Origin: Mycolicibacterium moriokaense
GTDB taxonomy: Bacteria > Actinomycetota > Actinomycetes > Mycobacteriales > Mycobacteriaceae
Length of the DNA: 47,721 bases
NCBI RefSeq assembly: GCF_003347205.1
Contig: NZ_QQBJ01000033.1
Span: 1 to 47,721, forward strand
Reading direction: 5' to 3'
Shown: one piece after another, positions 31,690 through 40,330 of the stretch
Layout of the letters: each line of letters opens with the position of its first letter
Numbering within the stretch: the stretch's first letter is position 1
Position numbers and translations under genes: made by a program
Notes under the pieces: model-generated
Seen by the model: the letters and a program-made list of their open reading frames with translations, nothing else
What the model was told of the DNA's origin: nothing
Databases searched by the model: none

Positions 31690-32842
31690 AATGCCAAAAG
31701 GCGATTGCGAGGATGAGTTGGTCGAGCGCGTTTTGGCTGCTGTACGTACGGCGCCGAACACCACCGAGTTGCGGGATTTGCCCCTGCCGGAACTGTCCGA
31801 TGATTCCGCGCTGCTGAAGGTGGAGGTCGCCGGGATATGCGGCACGGATGTCAAGATGTATTCCAAACCGCCATTCGACGAGCCGGTGATCATGGGCCAC
31901 GAGAACGTCGGCATTATCGCCGCGGCGGGAAAGAAGTTCACGCGGTTGCACGGTGTGGGCGAAGGCGACCGAATCTTCGTCGAGCATTACGTTGGTTGCT
32001 ATCAGTGCGAATGGTGCCGGATCGGCGAGTACCGCCACTGCGAGGCAACCGACTGGCGAACGAACGCCGATGCGCGCAGATACGGCTACACCTCAGCTAA
32101 CAACGCCGGAACGCTGTGGGGTGGCTTCTCCGAATACATGTACTTGCCGTGGAATGCGGTGGTACATAAGGTGCCCGACAGTGTCGATGCTGAACTGGCC
32201 GGTCTCGTTACTCCCTTGTCGAACGGCATCGAGTGGGCACTGATCGCCGCAGGTGTCGGTTACGCCGACACTGTCCTGATTCAAGGACCGGGCCAGCAGG
32301 GACTGTCGCAAGTCGTGGCTTGCAAGCAAGCCGGCGCGTCCCAAATCATCGTTACGGGCGCGACGCGGGACAAAGCTCGCCTGGACCTCGCGCTGGAACT
32401 CGGTGCAGACGAGGTCATCGACATCGTTGCAGAAGCTCCCCACGACCGGATAATGGACTTGACCAACGGGCGCGGCGTCGACTTCGTACTCGACTGCACC
32501 TCGCGGGCTGGTGTGGGACCGGTGTTACTCGGCATCGACGCCTTGAAACGCCGTGAGGGCACATTGCTCATCCAGGGGGAACTAGCTGCGTTCCCCGATT
32601 TTCCGGTGAAGAAGCTCACTGAGAAGGCCATCACGATCCGAAGCGCACGCGGCCATAGTTACCGCGCGTGTGAGCTCGCACTCGAACAGCTTGCGTCGCG
32701 ACGGTTTCCGCTGGAGCGGCTGTCCACGCACAAGTTCGCGCTCGATCAGGTCGACAGGGCTATCCGAGCGCTGGCTGGTGAGACAGAGGACGCCGACGTG
32801 ATCCACATTTCGCTGATGCCTTGGCTGGGAAAGGAGTCCTGA
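31682..32842 (+). CDS. Zinc-dependent alcohol dehydrogenase (MDR family)
   Basis: Up to 386 aa (ATG 31682; ATG 31691, or a TTG at about 31718 after GAGGATGAG, may be the real start because the first codon lies in the 20-bp repeat). Catalytic zinc ligands: Cys in VAGICGTDVKM, GHEN, and a downstream residue; structural zinc: GCYQCEWCRIGEYRHC. The cofactor site reads VLIQGPGQQGLSQVVACKQAG, a variant of GxGxxG. It would oxidise a hydroxyl group of a pathway intermediate. It begins the operon running through LigK-like, LigJ-like, P450 and ALDH genes; its stop lies 2 bp before the next start. Confidence 0.85.
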   Translation: MTIMPKGDCEDELVERVLAAVRTAPNTTELRDLPLPELSDDSALLKVEVAGICGTDVKMYSKPPFDEPVIMGHENVGIIAAAGKKFTRLHGVGEGDRIFVEHYVGCYQCEWCRIGEYRHCEATDWRTNADARRYGYTSANNAGTLWGGFSEYMYLPWNAVVHKVPDSVDAELAGLVTPLSNGIEWALIAAGVGYADTVLIQGPGQQGLSQVVACKQAGASQIIVTGATRDKARLDLALELGADEVIDIVAEAPHDRIMDLTNGRGVDFVLDCTSRAGVGPVLLGIDALKRREGTLLIQGELAAFPDFPVKKLTEKAITIRSARGHSYRACELALEQLASRRFPLERLSTHKFALDQVDRAIRALAGETEDADVIHISLMPWLGKES

Positions 32843-32844
32843 CG

Positions 32845-33537
32845 GTGTCTGTCGTCATCCGCAATCCACCTCGCGCCCATCCCGCGGTGCGGGAGGAGCT
32901 CGCCCAGTTCGGCGTTGCAACCATTCATGAAGCACAGGGCCGCACCGGGCTGCTCGCTGCGTACATGAGGCCGATCTACACCGGTGCACGGGTCTGCGGA
33001 TCCGCGGTGACTGTCAGTGTGCCGTCAGATGACAACTGGATGATCCATGTGGCGGTGGAGCAGTGTGAGGCAGGTGATGTCCTGGTAGTCGCTCCCGAAG
33101 AGCCCTCGGAGTATGGATTTTTCGGTGAATTACTGGCCACGGCACTCGCGGCCCGGGGTGTGAGTGGTCTGGTGATCGACGCCGGATGCCGGGACGTCAC
33201 GGAACTCGCGGCCATGAATTTTGCAGTCTGGTCGAAATGTGTCTCAGCACAGGGCACGGTGAAAAAACGTCTTGGCTCGGTCAATGTCGGGATTACTTGT
33301 GCCGGCGCCTGGGTCGAACCGGGTGACGTCGTGGTCGGCGACGACGACGGTGTCGTCGTCGTCCCCCGCACGGAGGCCGCTGCGGTCGCAGCGGCCGCCA
33401 GGCTGCGCGAGACCAGGGAAGCTGAGAACCGAAAGCGTTACATGCACGGTGAACTCAGCCTGGACGTCAACAACATGCGTGCCGACCTTGCCTGCGCGGG
33501 GTTGCGCTATGTCGACTATGAGGACGCCGTGCGGTGA
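32845..33537 (+). CDS. ligK: 4-carboxy-4-hydroxy-2-oxoadipate aldolase (LigK/GalC, RraA-like)
   Basis: A 230-aa class II pyruvate aldolase. GTG 32845 follows AAGGAG; an in-frame start at 32821 lies inside the previous gene. GxxGxxxATA-like FFGELLATAL and LVIDAGCRDVTEL (Arg116-Asp117) form the metal and substrate site, and the protein matches the HMG/CHA aldolase group in length and C-terminus. It splits 4-carboxy-4-hydroxy-2-oxoadipate into pyruvate and oxaloacetate, the last step of protocatechuate 4,5-cleavage and gallate pathways. The stop overlaps the ligJ-like start by 4 bases, coupling consecutive steps. Confidence 0.85.
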   Translation: MSVVIRNPPRAHPAVREELAQFGVATIHEAQGRTGLLAAYMRPIYTGARVCGSAVTVSVPSDDNWMIHVAVEQCEAGDVLVVAPEEPSEYGFFGELLATALAARGVSGLVIDAGCRDVTELAAMNFAVWSKCVSAQGTVKKRLGSVNVGITCAGAWVEPGDVVVGDDDGVVVVPRTEAAAVAAAARLRETREAENRKRYMHGELSLDVNNMRADLACAGLRYVDYEDAVR

Positions 33538-34592
33538 TCATTGACATCCACGGTCACTACACCACGTCACCGCCGGCGCATCAGGCGTTTCGTGACCAAC
33601 AGCTCGCGGCGTTGGAAGATCCCAGCGTGCCCGCGCCGGCAGCGCCGAGGATCGGTGACGACGAGCTCCGAGAGAGCGTCGAGAACAATCAGCTGCGCGT
33701 GCTTCGCGAGCGAGGTGGTGATCTGATGCTGTTCTCGCCGAAAGCTTCCGGGATGGAGCACCATATAGCGGACCAGGCCACCGCCACCGCTTGGGCCCGT
33801 GCGTCCAACGACCTGGTCCACCGTGTGGCGCAACTTTATCCCGACGCTTTCGCGCCAGTGGCTCAGTTGCCGCAGACGCCTTGTGGAGACCTGCGTGCCG
33901 TGGTCGACGAGCTACGACGTTGCGTGGATGAACTCGGTTTCGTCGGGTGCAACGTCAACCCGGACCCGACGGCCGGGTACTGGACGACGCCCCCGATGAC
34001 GGACGAATACTGGTACCCGCTGTACGAGGTCATGATCGAGTTGGAAGTGCCTGCGATGGTGCATGTTTCGACCTCGTGTAATCCAAACTTCCACACGCTC
34101 GGCGCGCACTACCTCAACGCTGACACGAGCGTTTTCATGCAGTTCGTGCAGTCTGACTTGTTCCAGCGATTTCCGACGCTGACCTTTGTGATCCCGCACG
34201 GAGGTGGCGCCGTCCCGTACCACTGGGGCCGTTACCGCGGCTTGGCGGCTCGGCTGGGCAGACCAGACCCAAGCGAACTCCTGGAAAATGTGTACTTCGA
34301 CACTTGCGTCTATCACCAGGCTGGAATCGATCTGCTGCACCGGGTGATCGGTCCGGCGAACCTGCTTTTCGCGTCCGAAATGCTGGGCGCGGTTCGCGGA
34401 GTTGACCCGGACACCGGAGTCGCATGGGACGACACGCTTGTCTACATCAACGAACTCGATTTGAGTGAGAGAGAACACCACGCAGTGGTGGAGGGTAACG
34501 CGCGCAGGGTGTATCCCCGGCTGGACCGGAATTTGGCCAGTAAAGATCTCGCCGGCACCGGATCCGCCGTAGCCGACGTCCGCTTCGGATGA
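33534..34592 (+). CDS. ligJ: 4-oxalomesaconate hydratase (LigJ type, amidohydrolase family)
   Basis: A 352-aa amidohydrolase-superfamily enzyme. The metal and catalytic residues known for LigJ are present: H6 and H8 (MIIDIHGHY), H177 (PAMVHVSTS), H222 (VIPHGGGAVPYHWGR) and E282 (LLFASEMLGAVRG). Long stretches (NNQLRVLRERGGDLMLFSPK, GARRVYPRL-type ending) agree with the LigJ sequence as remembered. It hydrates 4-oxalomesaconate to 4-carboxy-4-hydroxy-2-oxoadipate, the substrate of the preceding aldolase. It starts at a GTG inside the ligK stop. The pair strongly implies an aromatic acid degraded through oxalomesaconate. Confidence 0.9.
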   Translation: MIIDIHGHYTTSPPAHQAFRDQQLAALEDPSVPAPAAPRIGDDELRESVENNQLRVLRERGGDLMLFSPKASGMEHHIADQATATAWARASNDLVHRVAQLYPDAFAPVAQLPQTPCGDLRAVVDELRRCVDELGFVGCNVNPDPTAGYWTTPPMTDEYWYPLYEVMIELEVPAMVHVSTSCNPNFHTLGAHYLNADTSVFMQFVQSDLFQRFPTLTFVIPHGGGAVPYHWGRYRGLAARLGRPDPSELLENVYFDTCVYHQAGIDLLHRVIGPANLLFASEMLGAVRGVDPDTGVAWDDTLVYINELDLSEREHHAVVEGNARRVYPRLDRNLASKDLAGTGSAVADVRFG

Positions 34593-34667
34593 GGGGACGG
34601 GCGACATGGATAGGTCTCGCACGGCAAGCGGGGGGCAACCCAATACAACAGAAGGAGCCGAGAGTCG

Positions 34668-35879
34668 GTGAGCACGATCCCAGAGTTCGACGTCGATATC
34701 TTCTCCGACGAGGTGTTGCGTGATCCGTTTCCCACGTACGCCCGCATGCGTGAGCTGGGGCCGGTCGTCCGCCTGACCGCTAATGGCGTGCTCGCGGTGG
34801 CGCGGTATGCCGAAGTGCGGGCAGTCCTCATTGACCACACGCGATTCATATCCGGCAAAGGTGTCGGCTTCAACAATCAGTTCAACGAGGTCCGTAGACA
34901 TAGCGTCATCGCGTCCGACGCGCCACGCCACGAGATGCTGCGCGGTGTTCTCCAGGATCGTTTGGGGCCTCGCTCAATTCGCAATGTGGAGCAGATCATT
35001 CGGCCCAGAGCTCAATCGCTTGTCGACGAGATGACCAGAAGAGGCTCCTTCGATGCGGTGACCGACTTCAGTCAGGTCTTTCCCGTAGAGGTCGTCGGAG
35101 AGCTGATCGGCCTGCCCGTTGATGCTCGCTCGGAGTTGCTGCGCTGGGCCAGCGGTGCGTTCAACGCCTTTGGGCCGCCAAGTGATCGCACCTCCGCAGG
35201 CCTGGCCGACATCGCCGAGCAGTTCGAGTACATCCGCACCGTCGCAACGAGGGACCAACTGGCGCCGGGCAGCATGGGTGCCGCGGTATACGAAGCGGCC
35301 GACGCTGGGATCATCCCCGAGGAGTACTGCCTGCACCTACTTTCGGCGTACCTTACGGCGGGGATGGACACGACCGTCAATGCGCTTGCGGCGATGGTAT
35401 GGCTGCTCGGGACGCATCCTGACCAGTGGCACGAGCTCCGCGGGTTACCCCACCGGGTCAACGCCGTCGTGAATGAGGTGTTGAGGATCGAAGCACCTGC
35501 GCAGCTCTTCTCCCGTGTCGCAGCGGTGGACGCCGAGGTAAGCGGAATTGAGATCGCCGCGGGTGAGCGGGTTGCTGTCATCTATGGAAGCGGCAATCGC
35601 GATGAGCGCCAGTATCCGGAGCCAGACAAATTCGACATTCACCGAAACGCTGCGGGTCATCTGACGTTTGGAACCGGCCTTCATGCCTGCGCGGGTCAGG
35701 TGTTGGCCCGGATCGAGCTCCAAGCGATATTAGAATCGATGATCGAGCGCGTCGAGACGATCACGATTGGCGAGCCCATCCGCAAGCTCAACAACGTGTT
35801 GCGTGGATTCCGTAGTGTCCCTGCGACTTTCGCGCACGCTGCGGTCAAGAATCCAGTACTTTCCGGAGAATCGGCGTGA
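34668..35879 (+). CDS. Cytochrome P450 (bacterial class I)
   Basis: A 403-aa soluble P450. I-helix AGMDTT (231-236) with the acid-alcohol pair, ExxR at E270-R273, and heme motif FGTGLHACAG with Cys341. The sequence has the flavour of CYP199-type 4-alkoxybenzoate hydroxylases (MRELGPVVRL..., GNRDERQYPEPDKFDI), which remove O-alkyl groups or hydroxylate para-substituted benzoates. GTG start after AAGGAG. The [2Fe-2S] ferredoxin/reductase pair at 28847-30447 is the likely partner. It is 75 bp from ligJ and overlaps the ALDH start by 4 bases. Confidence 0.9.
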   Translation: MSTIPEFDVDIFSDEVLRDPFPTYARMRELGPVVRLTANGVLAVARYAEVRAVLIDHTRFISGKGVGFNNQFNEVRRHSVIASDAPRHEMLRGVLQDRLGPRSIRNVEQIIRPRAQSLVDEMTRRGSFDAVTDFSQVFPVEVVGELIGLPVDARSELLRWASGAFNAFGPPSDRTSAGLADIAEQFEYIRTVATRDQLAPGSMGAAVYEAADAGIIPEEYCLHLLSAYLTAGMDTTVNALAAMVWLLGTHPDQWHELRGLPHRVNAVVNEVLRIEAPAQLFSRVAAVDAEVSGIEIAAGERVAVIYGSGNRDERQYPEPDKFDIHRNAAGHLTFGTGLHACAGQVLARIELQAILESMIERVETITIGEPIRKLNNVLRGFRSVPATFAHAAVKNPVLSGESA

Positions 35880-37327
35880 TCGGCAGTCGCCACAGCCATA
35901 TCTATGTCGATGGTGTCTGGCGGGAGTCCAATTCCGATGCCTTCATCGACCTCACCGATCCGGCCACCGAGGACTGGGTCGGGAGCGTTCCAGACGGGAG
36001 CCCCGCCGATGTAGCGTCAGCGGCGATGGCGGCGCACGCCGCGCTGCGGGGGTGGGCCGAAGCGCCATCCAAAGATCGTGCAGCCCTGATCGCCGCGCTG
36101 GCCGACCGTTTCGATGAACGACGCGAGGAGATCGCGCACCTCGTGACGGCCCAGAATGGAGCCGTCATCTCGAGGTCACGTCGTACCAATGGCACTCGTC
36201 CCATAGCTCTCTACCGTCACTATGCCGAGGAAGCCGAATCGTTCGAGCCCGAAGTTGCTAGTGCCGACGGGAAGAACATCGTCAGACGTGAACCGGTGGG
36301 CGTCGTCGGGATCATCATCCCGTGGAATGCGCCCCAGTCACTATTAGCCCACAAGCTGGCTCCGGCTCTCGCCGCAGGGTGCACGGTCGTCGTGAAACCT
36401 GCGCAGGAAACGCCTTTGGACTCATTGCTCATCGGGGAGCTCGCTGCGGCAGTCGGATTCCCTCCCGGTGTGATCAACGTCGTCACCGGTGGCCGCACGA
36501 CAGGGTCCGCGGTGGTTGACGATCCGAACATAGACATGGTGTCCTTCACGGGTTCCACGGATGCCGGTCGCGTAATCGCCTCGCGTGCAGGGCATTTGTT
36601 AAAGCCGGTCGTAGCGGAGCTGGGTGGGAAGTCGGCGGCCGTGTTGCTCGACGATGCGGACCTCGAGCTCTTCTCCGACAACTTGGTCACCACCTGCCTG
36701 CCGAATACGGGGCAGGTCTGCTACTCGTGCACGCGTGTCATCGCGCCTCGCGCACGCTTCAGCGATGTACTCGAGGTCGTCACATCATGCTTGGCCAGTG
36801 CTCAGGTGGGTGACCCGCTGGATCCAGGGACAGTCTTCGGTCCGCTTGTCAGCGCGGCGCAGCGTGCACGTGTCGAGGACTACATCGACTCGGCTCGTGC
36901 AGAAGGAGCTCGGGTGACCCTCGGAGGTGGCCGTCCGTCCATTGCGACCGGCTTCTATGTCGAGCCCACGGTGATCGTCGACGTCGACCGTACGATGCGC
37001 GTGTTCCGCGAAGAGATATTCGGGCCCGTGCTGGTCGTGGTACCTCATGACGGAGATGAGGACGCGACACGAATGGCCAATGATTCGTCATATGGGCTTG
37101 GCGGTGCGGTGTTCAGTCGTGACGTCGAGCGTGCGACGGCGGTGGCGCGCAATATGCATACCGGGCGCATCTCGATTAACGCGCGGAGCCACGGTGTCTC
37201 CGACTCAGCCGAGGGATACAAAGACAGCGGAGTCGGCGGCTCGCTCGATATCTCCTCCCATCTTCGACTCAAGTCCATTGCCGGGGTGGCCGACGTCGAC
37301 CGGCATGCGGAAAGCCCTCGGCAGTAA
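35876..37327 (+). CDS. Aldehyde dehydrogenase
   Basis: A 483-aa NAD(P)-dependent aldehyde dehydrogenase. Landmarks: N151 (IIPWNAPQ), K174 (VVVKPAQETP), FTGSTDAGR, general base E248 (VAELGGKSA) and nucleophile C282 (NTGQVCYSC), and EEIFGPVLVV. It would oxidise an aldehyde formed in the pathway, for example an aryl aldehyde from the P450/ADH steps or a semialdehyde after ring cleavage; the latter would place it at a LigC-like point, though LigC itself belongs to another family. It is translationally coupled to the P450 (GTGA). Confidence 0.9.
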   Translation: MIGSRHSHIYVDGVWRESNSDAFIDLTDPATEDWVGSVPDGSPADVASAAMAAHAALRGWAEAPSKDRAALIAALADRFDERREEIAHLVTAQNGAVISRSRRTNGTRPIALYRHYAEEAESFEPEVASADGKNIVRREPVGVVGIIIPWNAPQSLLAHKLAPALAAGCTVVVKPAQETPLDSLLIGELAAAVGFPPGVINVVTGGRTTGSAVVDDPNIDMVSFTGSTDAGRVIASRAGHLLKPVVAELGGKSAAVLLDDADLELFSDNLVTTCLPNTGQVCYSCTRVIAPRARFSDVLEVVTSCLASAQVGDPLDPGTVFGPLVSAAQRARVEDYIDSARAEGARVTLGGGRPSIATGFYVEPTVIVDVDRTMRVFREEIFGPVLVVVPHDGDEDATRMANDSSYGLGGAVFSRDVERATAVARNMHTGRISINARSHGVSDSAEGYKDSGVGGSLDISSHLRLKSIAGVADVDRHAESPRQ

Positions 37328-37415
37328 GAAGGGCTTGCCTGGCAACACTTGCGCGAACCCCATCAACCCTGTCCATAACGTCGATGACGTTGCCGCCAAA
37401 AAGGGAAGGTCACAT

Positions 37416-38218
37416 ATGACAACCACAGTTCGCGATATCAGCATCATCCGAGCTGCCGCAGACCGTATCCAAACCGCTTTCGTGACAGGGCAACCAGCAC
37501 TACCGGTGCGCACGCTGATCGGCGCGGAGGACATTGATTCGGCGTATGCGGTTCAGCAGGAGCTCAACGCTCGCCGGGTGGCGGCGGGAGGAGTGGTAAT
37601 CGGTCGAAAGATCGGCCTGACCGCTCCTTCAGTGCAGCAACAACTCGGCGTCGACCAACCGGATTTCGGTGTCCTATTTGCGGACATGGACGCATCCGGC
37701 GAGACGCTCGTTCCTTATCGAAAGTTGTTGCAGCCCAAAGTCGAAGCCGAAGTCGCCTTCGTACTCGCGGAAGATATCGACAGAGACGTGTCAAGCGAAG
37801 ATCAAATTCGAGGATCGATTCGCTACGCCGTTGCGGCACTGGAGATCGTGGACAGCCGCATAGCGAATTGGGACCTGAGTATCGCTGACACCGTGGCGGA
37901 CAACGCCTCCAGCGGGCTGTTCGTTTTGGGGAAAACCGGCTCGAAATCGACGAATTCGAGCCCCGGGACGTCGTCATGCGAATGTCGGCCGATGGCGTTC
38001 CGGTATCAGCGGGCTCTGGGGCTGCCTGTCTGGGTGACCCGATCCTTGCATTGATGTGGTTGGCCAGGACAGCTGCTGCGTACGGGCAGCCACTTCGCGC
38101 TGGCCAGATCGTTCTTTCGGGAGCGCTTGGACCCATGGCCGCGGTCAGGCCCGGAGTTCATGTCGAAGCGGAGATCGAGCCTCTGGGATCGGTTTCCGCC
38201 GCGTTCTCAGAGGCATGA
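37416..38218 (+). pseudogene. 2-oxopent-4-enoate hydratase-type gene with a -1 frameshift
   Basis: The first frame (MTTTVRDISIIRAAADRIQT, VVIGRKIGLTAPSVQQQLGV, ALEIVDSRIANWDLSIADTV, GLFVLG) carries the typical MhpD/BphE fold. Between 37929 and 37938 (GGGGAAAACC) one base is missing; the family sequence continues in the next frame (RLEIDEFEPRDVVMRMSADG, then GDPILALMWLARTAAAYGQP to SAAFSEA, stop 38216-38218). Adding one base gives 267 aa, the normal length. Intact, it would hydrate a 2-hydroxydienoate from meta-cleavage. As written it makes a 212-aa truncated product ending at 38054. Confidence 0.8.
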
Positions 38219-38381
38219 TGGCAATGACGAAAGTCGCCATCATCGGTTCGGGGAACCTGGCACCGACCTACTGCAGAAAATCATGCGCATAACCGCGGTA
38301 CTGGACGTCGCCGGGATGGTGGGTATAGATCCCGATAGCCGGCGTCGCAAGGGGGAGAGGTCGGTTTCCAATAACTCGTGA
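38218..38381 (+). pseudogene. Truncated acylating acetaldehyde dehydrogenase (MhpF/BphG type)
   Basis: MTKVAIIGSGN (ATG 38224) begins the NAD-binding domain of this family. One G is missing at 38259-38261; restoring it yields LGTDLLQKIMR then VLDVAGMVGIDPDS, the expected next part. After GIDPDS, at about 38340, similarity stops and an unrelated tail reaches TGA 38381. Only about 45 of ~300 residues remain. The partner 4-hydroxy-2-oxovalerate aldolase is absent. The break marks a deletion joint between this operon and the phthalate locus. 38382-38504 holds nothing. Confidence 0.7.
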
Positions 38382-38504
38382 GGGCCTACAGGGCCAGATT
38401 GCGATGTCTCATTTCGACGAGATCGACATCGTGCTATAGAGAAGCGAGGTTTGATCGTGCGCCTCGGCGTCGGTGGACGTCTACCGCCTTCGTCGCTGTA
38501 GCGC

Positions 38505-39008
38505 TTATTCGTCGAACCCTTCATCTGGGATGGCAAACACCGCCCGTGCGTTTTCGTTGAGATTGGCGAATCCATCGATAATCACCTGCTTCACGCGCAT
38601 CTCGTTGTCAGCTATGCGAATCAGCCACGTGCGAAAGGCCGACCCGGTGAATTCTTCGCTGACCAACGAGGGTGCTTTCCAGCGTCGAAAGTAGAACTCA
38701 AGATGGGTCGTCAGCTCGACCACACCCTCCTTCGCCGGGATATAGGAAAGTACGTGGCGCAGTTCCAGGCGTTCGTCGAAGATCCCGGCCCGTTGATCAA
38801 GGTACGTCTGCAGACCATCGCGGCCTTTCCACTGGTAACCACCACGAAAACCGATCTGAAAGTCGTCGGTGAGGACCGCCGCGAACATCGGTTCGGCATT
38901 CCGTTGCTTCTCCATGCTTAGGAATGCGTCGAGGGTGGCAATGAAGCCAGGCAAATCTGGGGCGCCGCTGGGCATTTCACTGTCGGCTTCCACTTTTTTG
39001 TACGTCAT
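38505..39008 (-). CDS. NTF2/SnoaL-like protein
   Basis: A 167-aa protein with the cone-shaped alpha+beta fold pattern: LDAFLSMEKQRNAEPMFAAV, LTDDFQIGFRGGYQWKGRDG, QTYLDQRAG, then strands ELRHVLSYIPAKEGVVELTT, HLEFYFRRW, RTWLIRIADNEMRVKQVIID. Such proteins act as isomerases, dehydratases or small subunits. The ATG overlaps the IclR stop (ATGA type), so it is translated from the regulator transcript. A role in handling a phthalate intermediate is inferred; no catalytic residues can be assigned. Confidence 0.65.
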   Translation of the reverse strand: MTYKKVEADSEMPSGAPDLPGFIATLDAFLSMEKQRNAEPMFAAVLTDDFQIGFRGGYQWKGRDGLQTYLDQRAGIFDERLELRHVLSYIPAKEGVVELTTHLEFYFRRWKAPSLVSEEFTGSAFRTWLIRIADNEMRVKQVIIDGFANLNENARAVFAIPDEGFDE

Positions 39009-39808
39009 CAGCCGAGATTGCGGGCTAGCTCGGCGGCGGCGTCTGTTAGGGCAGTGCGAGCTTTGCGAATATCCGAGGGCCGGAATCGATAACTGGGCGC
39101 TGACGCATTGAGTGCCAGCCTCATCTGGGAACCTCCTACGGGTACGGCCACGGCAACAGACGCGACGCCTTCCTCACTTTCCTGGTTGCTGGTCGCAAAC
39201 CCACTCTTCCTGACCTCTGCCAATTGAGCGCGCAGTTCGGTGAGGGTACGCACGGAATGCTCGGTGAGTGGCTCCAAATGTGGGTCGGGATACAACTGGT
39301 CAAGCTCGTCATCGGATAGTCCGGCGAGTAGGACTTTACCTGTCGACGTGCAATGTGCAGGACGTGTAGTACCCAAACGCGATATCACTCGAACAGCAGA
39401 AGGGCTTTCGAGTGCCGCGATGAAGCGAACGAGTCTGCCATCCAACGTTCCTACGTGCACGGTTTCTTGCAACGTGTCCGCGAGGTGGCGCAGAATCGGC
39501 GCGGCGGTGCGCGGTATGTCCATCCTGGAGTGCACAGCGAACGCCACGTTTGTCAAGGACGGTCCGGGCTGGTATGCCTTGCTGATCGGATCTTGGCGGA
39601 CAAACCCGCGGTACTGAAGCATCGATAATAGGCGATGCGCGGTCGACGAAGCGACGTGCAGGTACTCGCTGGCGTCAGTGAGCCGGATCTCAGAGCGGTC
39701 TCCCAGGAGGAGGATTAGGCGAAGAGCATTATCGACAGACTCGATCGGATATTGCGGGAGCTTTCCGGTGCTGTCGTGCTCCATGCCCGCGACAGGAGGT
39801 TTCTGCAT
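39008..39808 (-). CDS. phtR: IclR-family regulator, phtR-like
   Basis: A 266-aa regulator starting MQKPPVAGMEHDSTG (ATG 39808; the frame upstream to 40243 is not protein-like). The winged helix covers residues about 20-85 (IESVDNALRLILLLGDRSEI, TDASEYLHVASSTAHRLLSM); the effector domain follows (TVHVGTLDGRLVRFIAALES, RPAHCTSTGKVLLAGLSDDE, GFATSNQESEEGVASVAVAV). It lies divergent from the ring-hydroxylating dioxygenase operon, as phtR does in mycobacterial phthalate operons, and probably controls it. Candidate operator at 40255-40273. Confidence 0.85.
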   Translation of the reverse strand: MQKPPVAGMEHDSTGKLPQYPIESVDNALRLILLLGDRSEIRLTDASEYLHVASSTAHRLLSMLQYRGFVRQDPISKAYQPGPSLTNVAFAVHSRMDIPRTAAPILRHLADTLQETVHVGTLDGRLVRFIAALESPSAVRVISRLGTTRPAHCTSTGKVLLAGLSDDELDQLYPDPHLEPLTEHSVRTLTELRAQLAEVRKSGFATSNQESEEGVASVAVAVPVGGSQMRLALNASAPSYRFRPSDIRKARTALTDAAAELARNLG

Positions 39809-40330
39809 GACAGAGACCTTACCGCGGTGAAAGCCGAATGCAGCTCGAAGAATCGCGACGCTCAGACATCGGCGGCGAAATGTCGCCTCCACCGCACAAC
39901 ACCTGGCACCGCCGTCGGCCCGGGCGGTCCGCAGACTTGCTTCCCGCGGCGTCGTCGTCGATGACAAGTCCAATCCGTAGGCGGCGCAGCGTCTCCGACG
40001 AAATCTGCTCGGCCAGTACCGTTGACAGCTGCTGGCATCCCACGCATGCCCGCCCGTGTGCAGCAGTACCGGGGCGCGGTCGTTTTCGTTACGGGCCCTG
40101 CGCCCACTCGTCGCAAATCCCGTGGGCAAGGAAGACATACTGCCTCGCGCGGTGAATGCCGTTGTGGACGTTTCGTCGAAGGCAACGAAGCGGATTGCGC
40201 GGCAGTTCGACATCTCAGCGAGGCCGGTTGACTCCACCGGCAAATAGACGGCATACTCTCTGCTAGACAGAGTCGTGTTCTACATAACAGTGAAGGCGCC
40301 TTGGTCGAGGATCGGTCCCGTCGCTGAGTC
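39809..40330. other. Divergent promoter region with uncertain remnants
   Basis: This 520-bp region between the regulator and phtAa is longer than a promoter needs. A 63-codon plus frame at 40056-40247 (VANPVGKEDILPRAVNAVVD, VSSKATKRIARQFDI) reads somewhat naturally but has no start context or family, so it may be a fragment. The operator-like repeat at 40255 is the one feature with support. Confidence 0.4.
40255..40273. promoter_or_regulatory. Imperfect palindrome upstream of phtAa
   Basis: ACTCTCTGCTAGACAGAGT, with CTCTG/CAGAG arms, 57 bp before the phtAa ATG. It shares GACAGAGT with the site before phdI (45475-45482). A binding site of the divergent IclR regulator is inferred. Confidence 0.45.

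Noticed and set aside
33912-34931. 339-codon minus frame across ligJ and the P450 start
   Set aside because: It spans two well-supported plus genes with clear catalytic motifs and has no recognisable domain.
39809-40243. N-terminal extension of the IclR frame
   Set aside because: The extra 145 residues are not protein-like and precede a standard IclR start at 39808.
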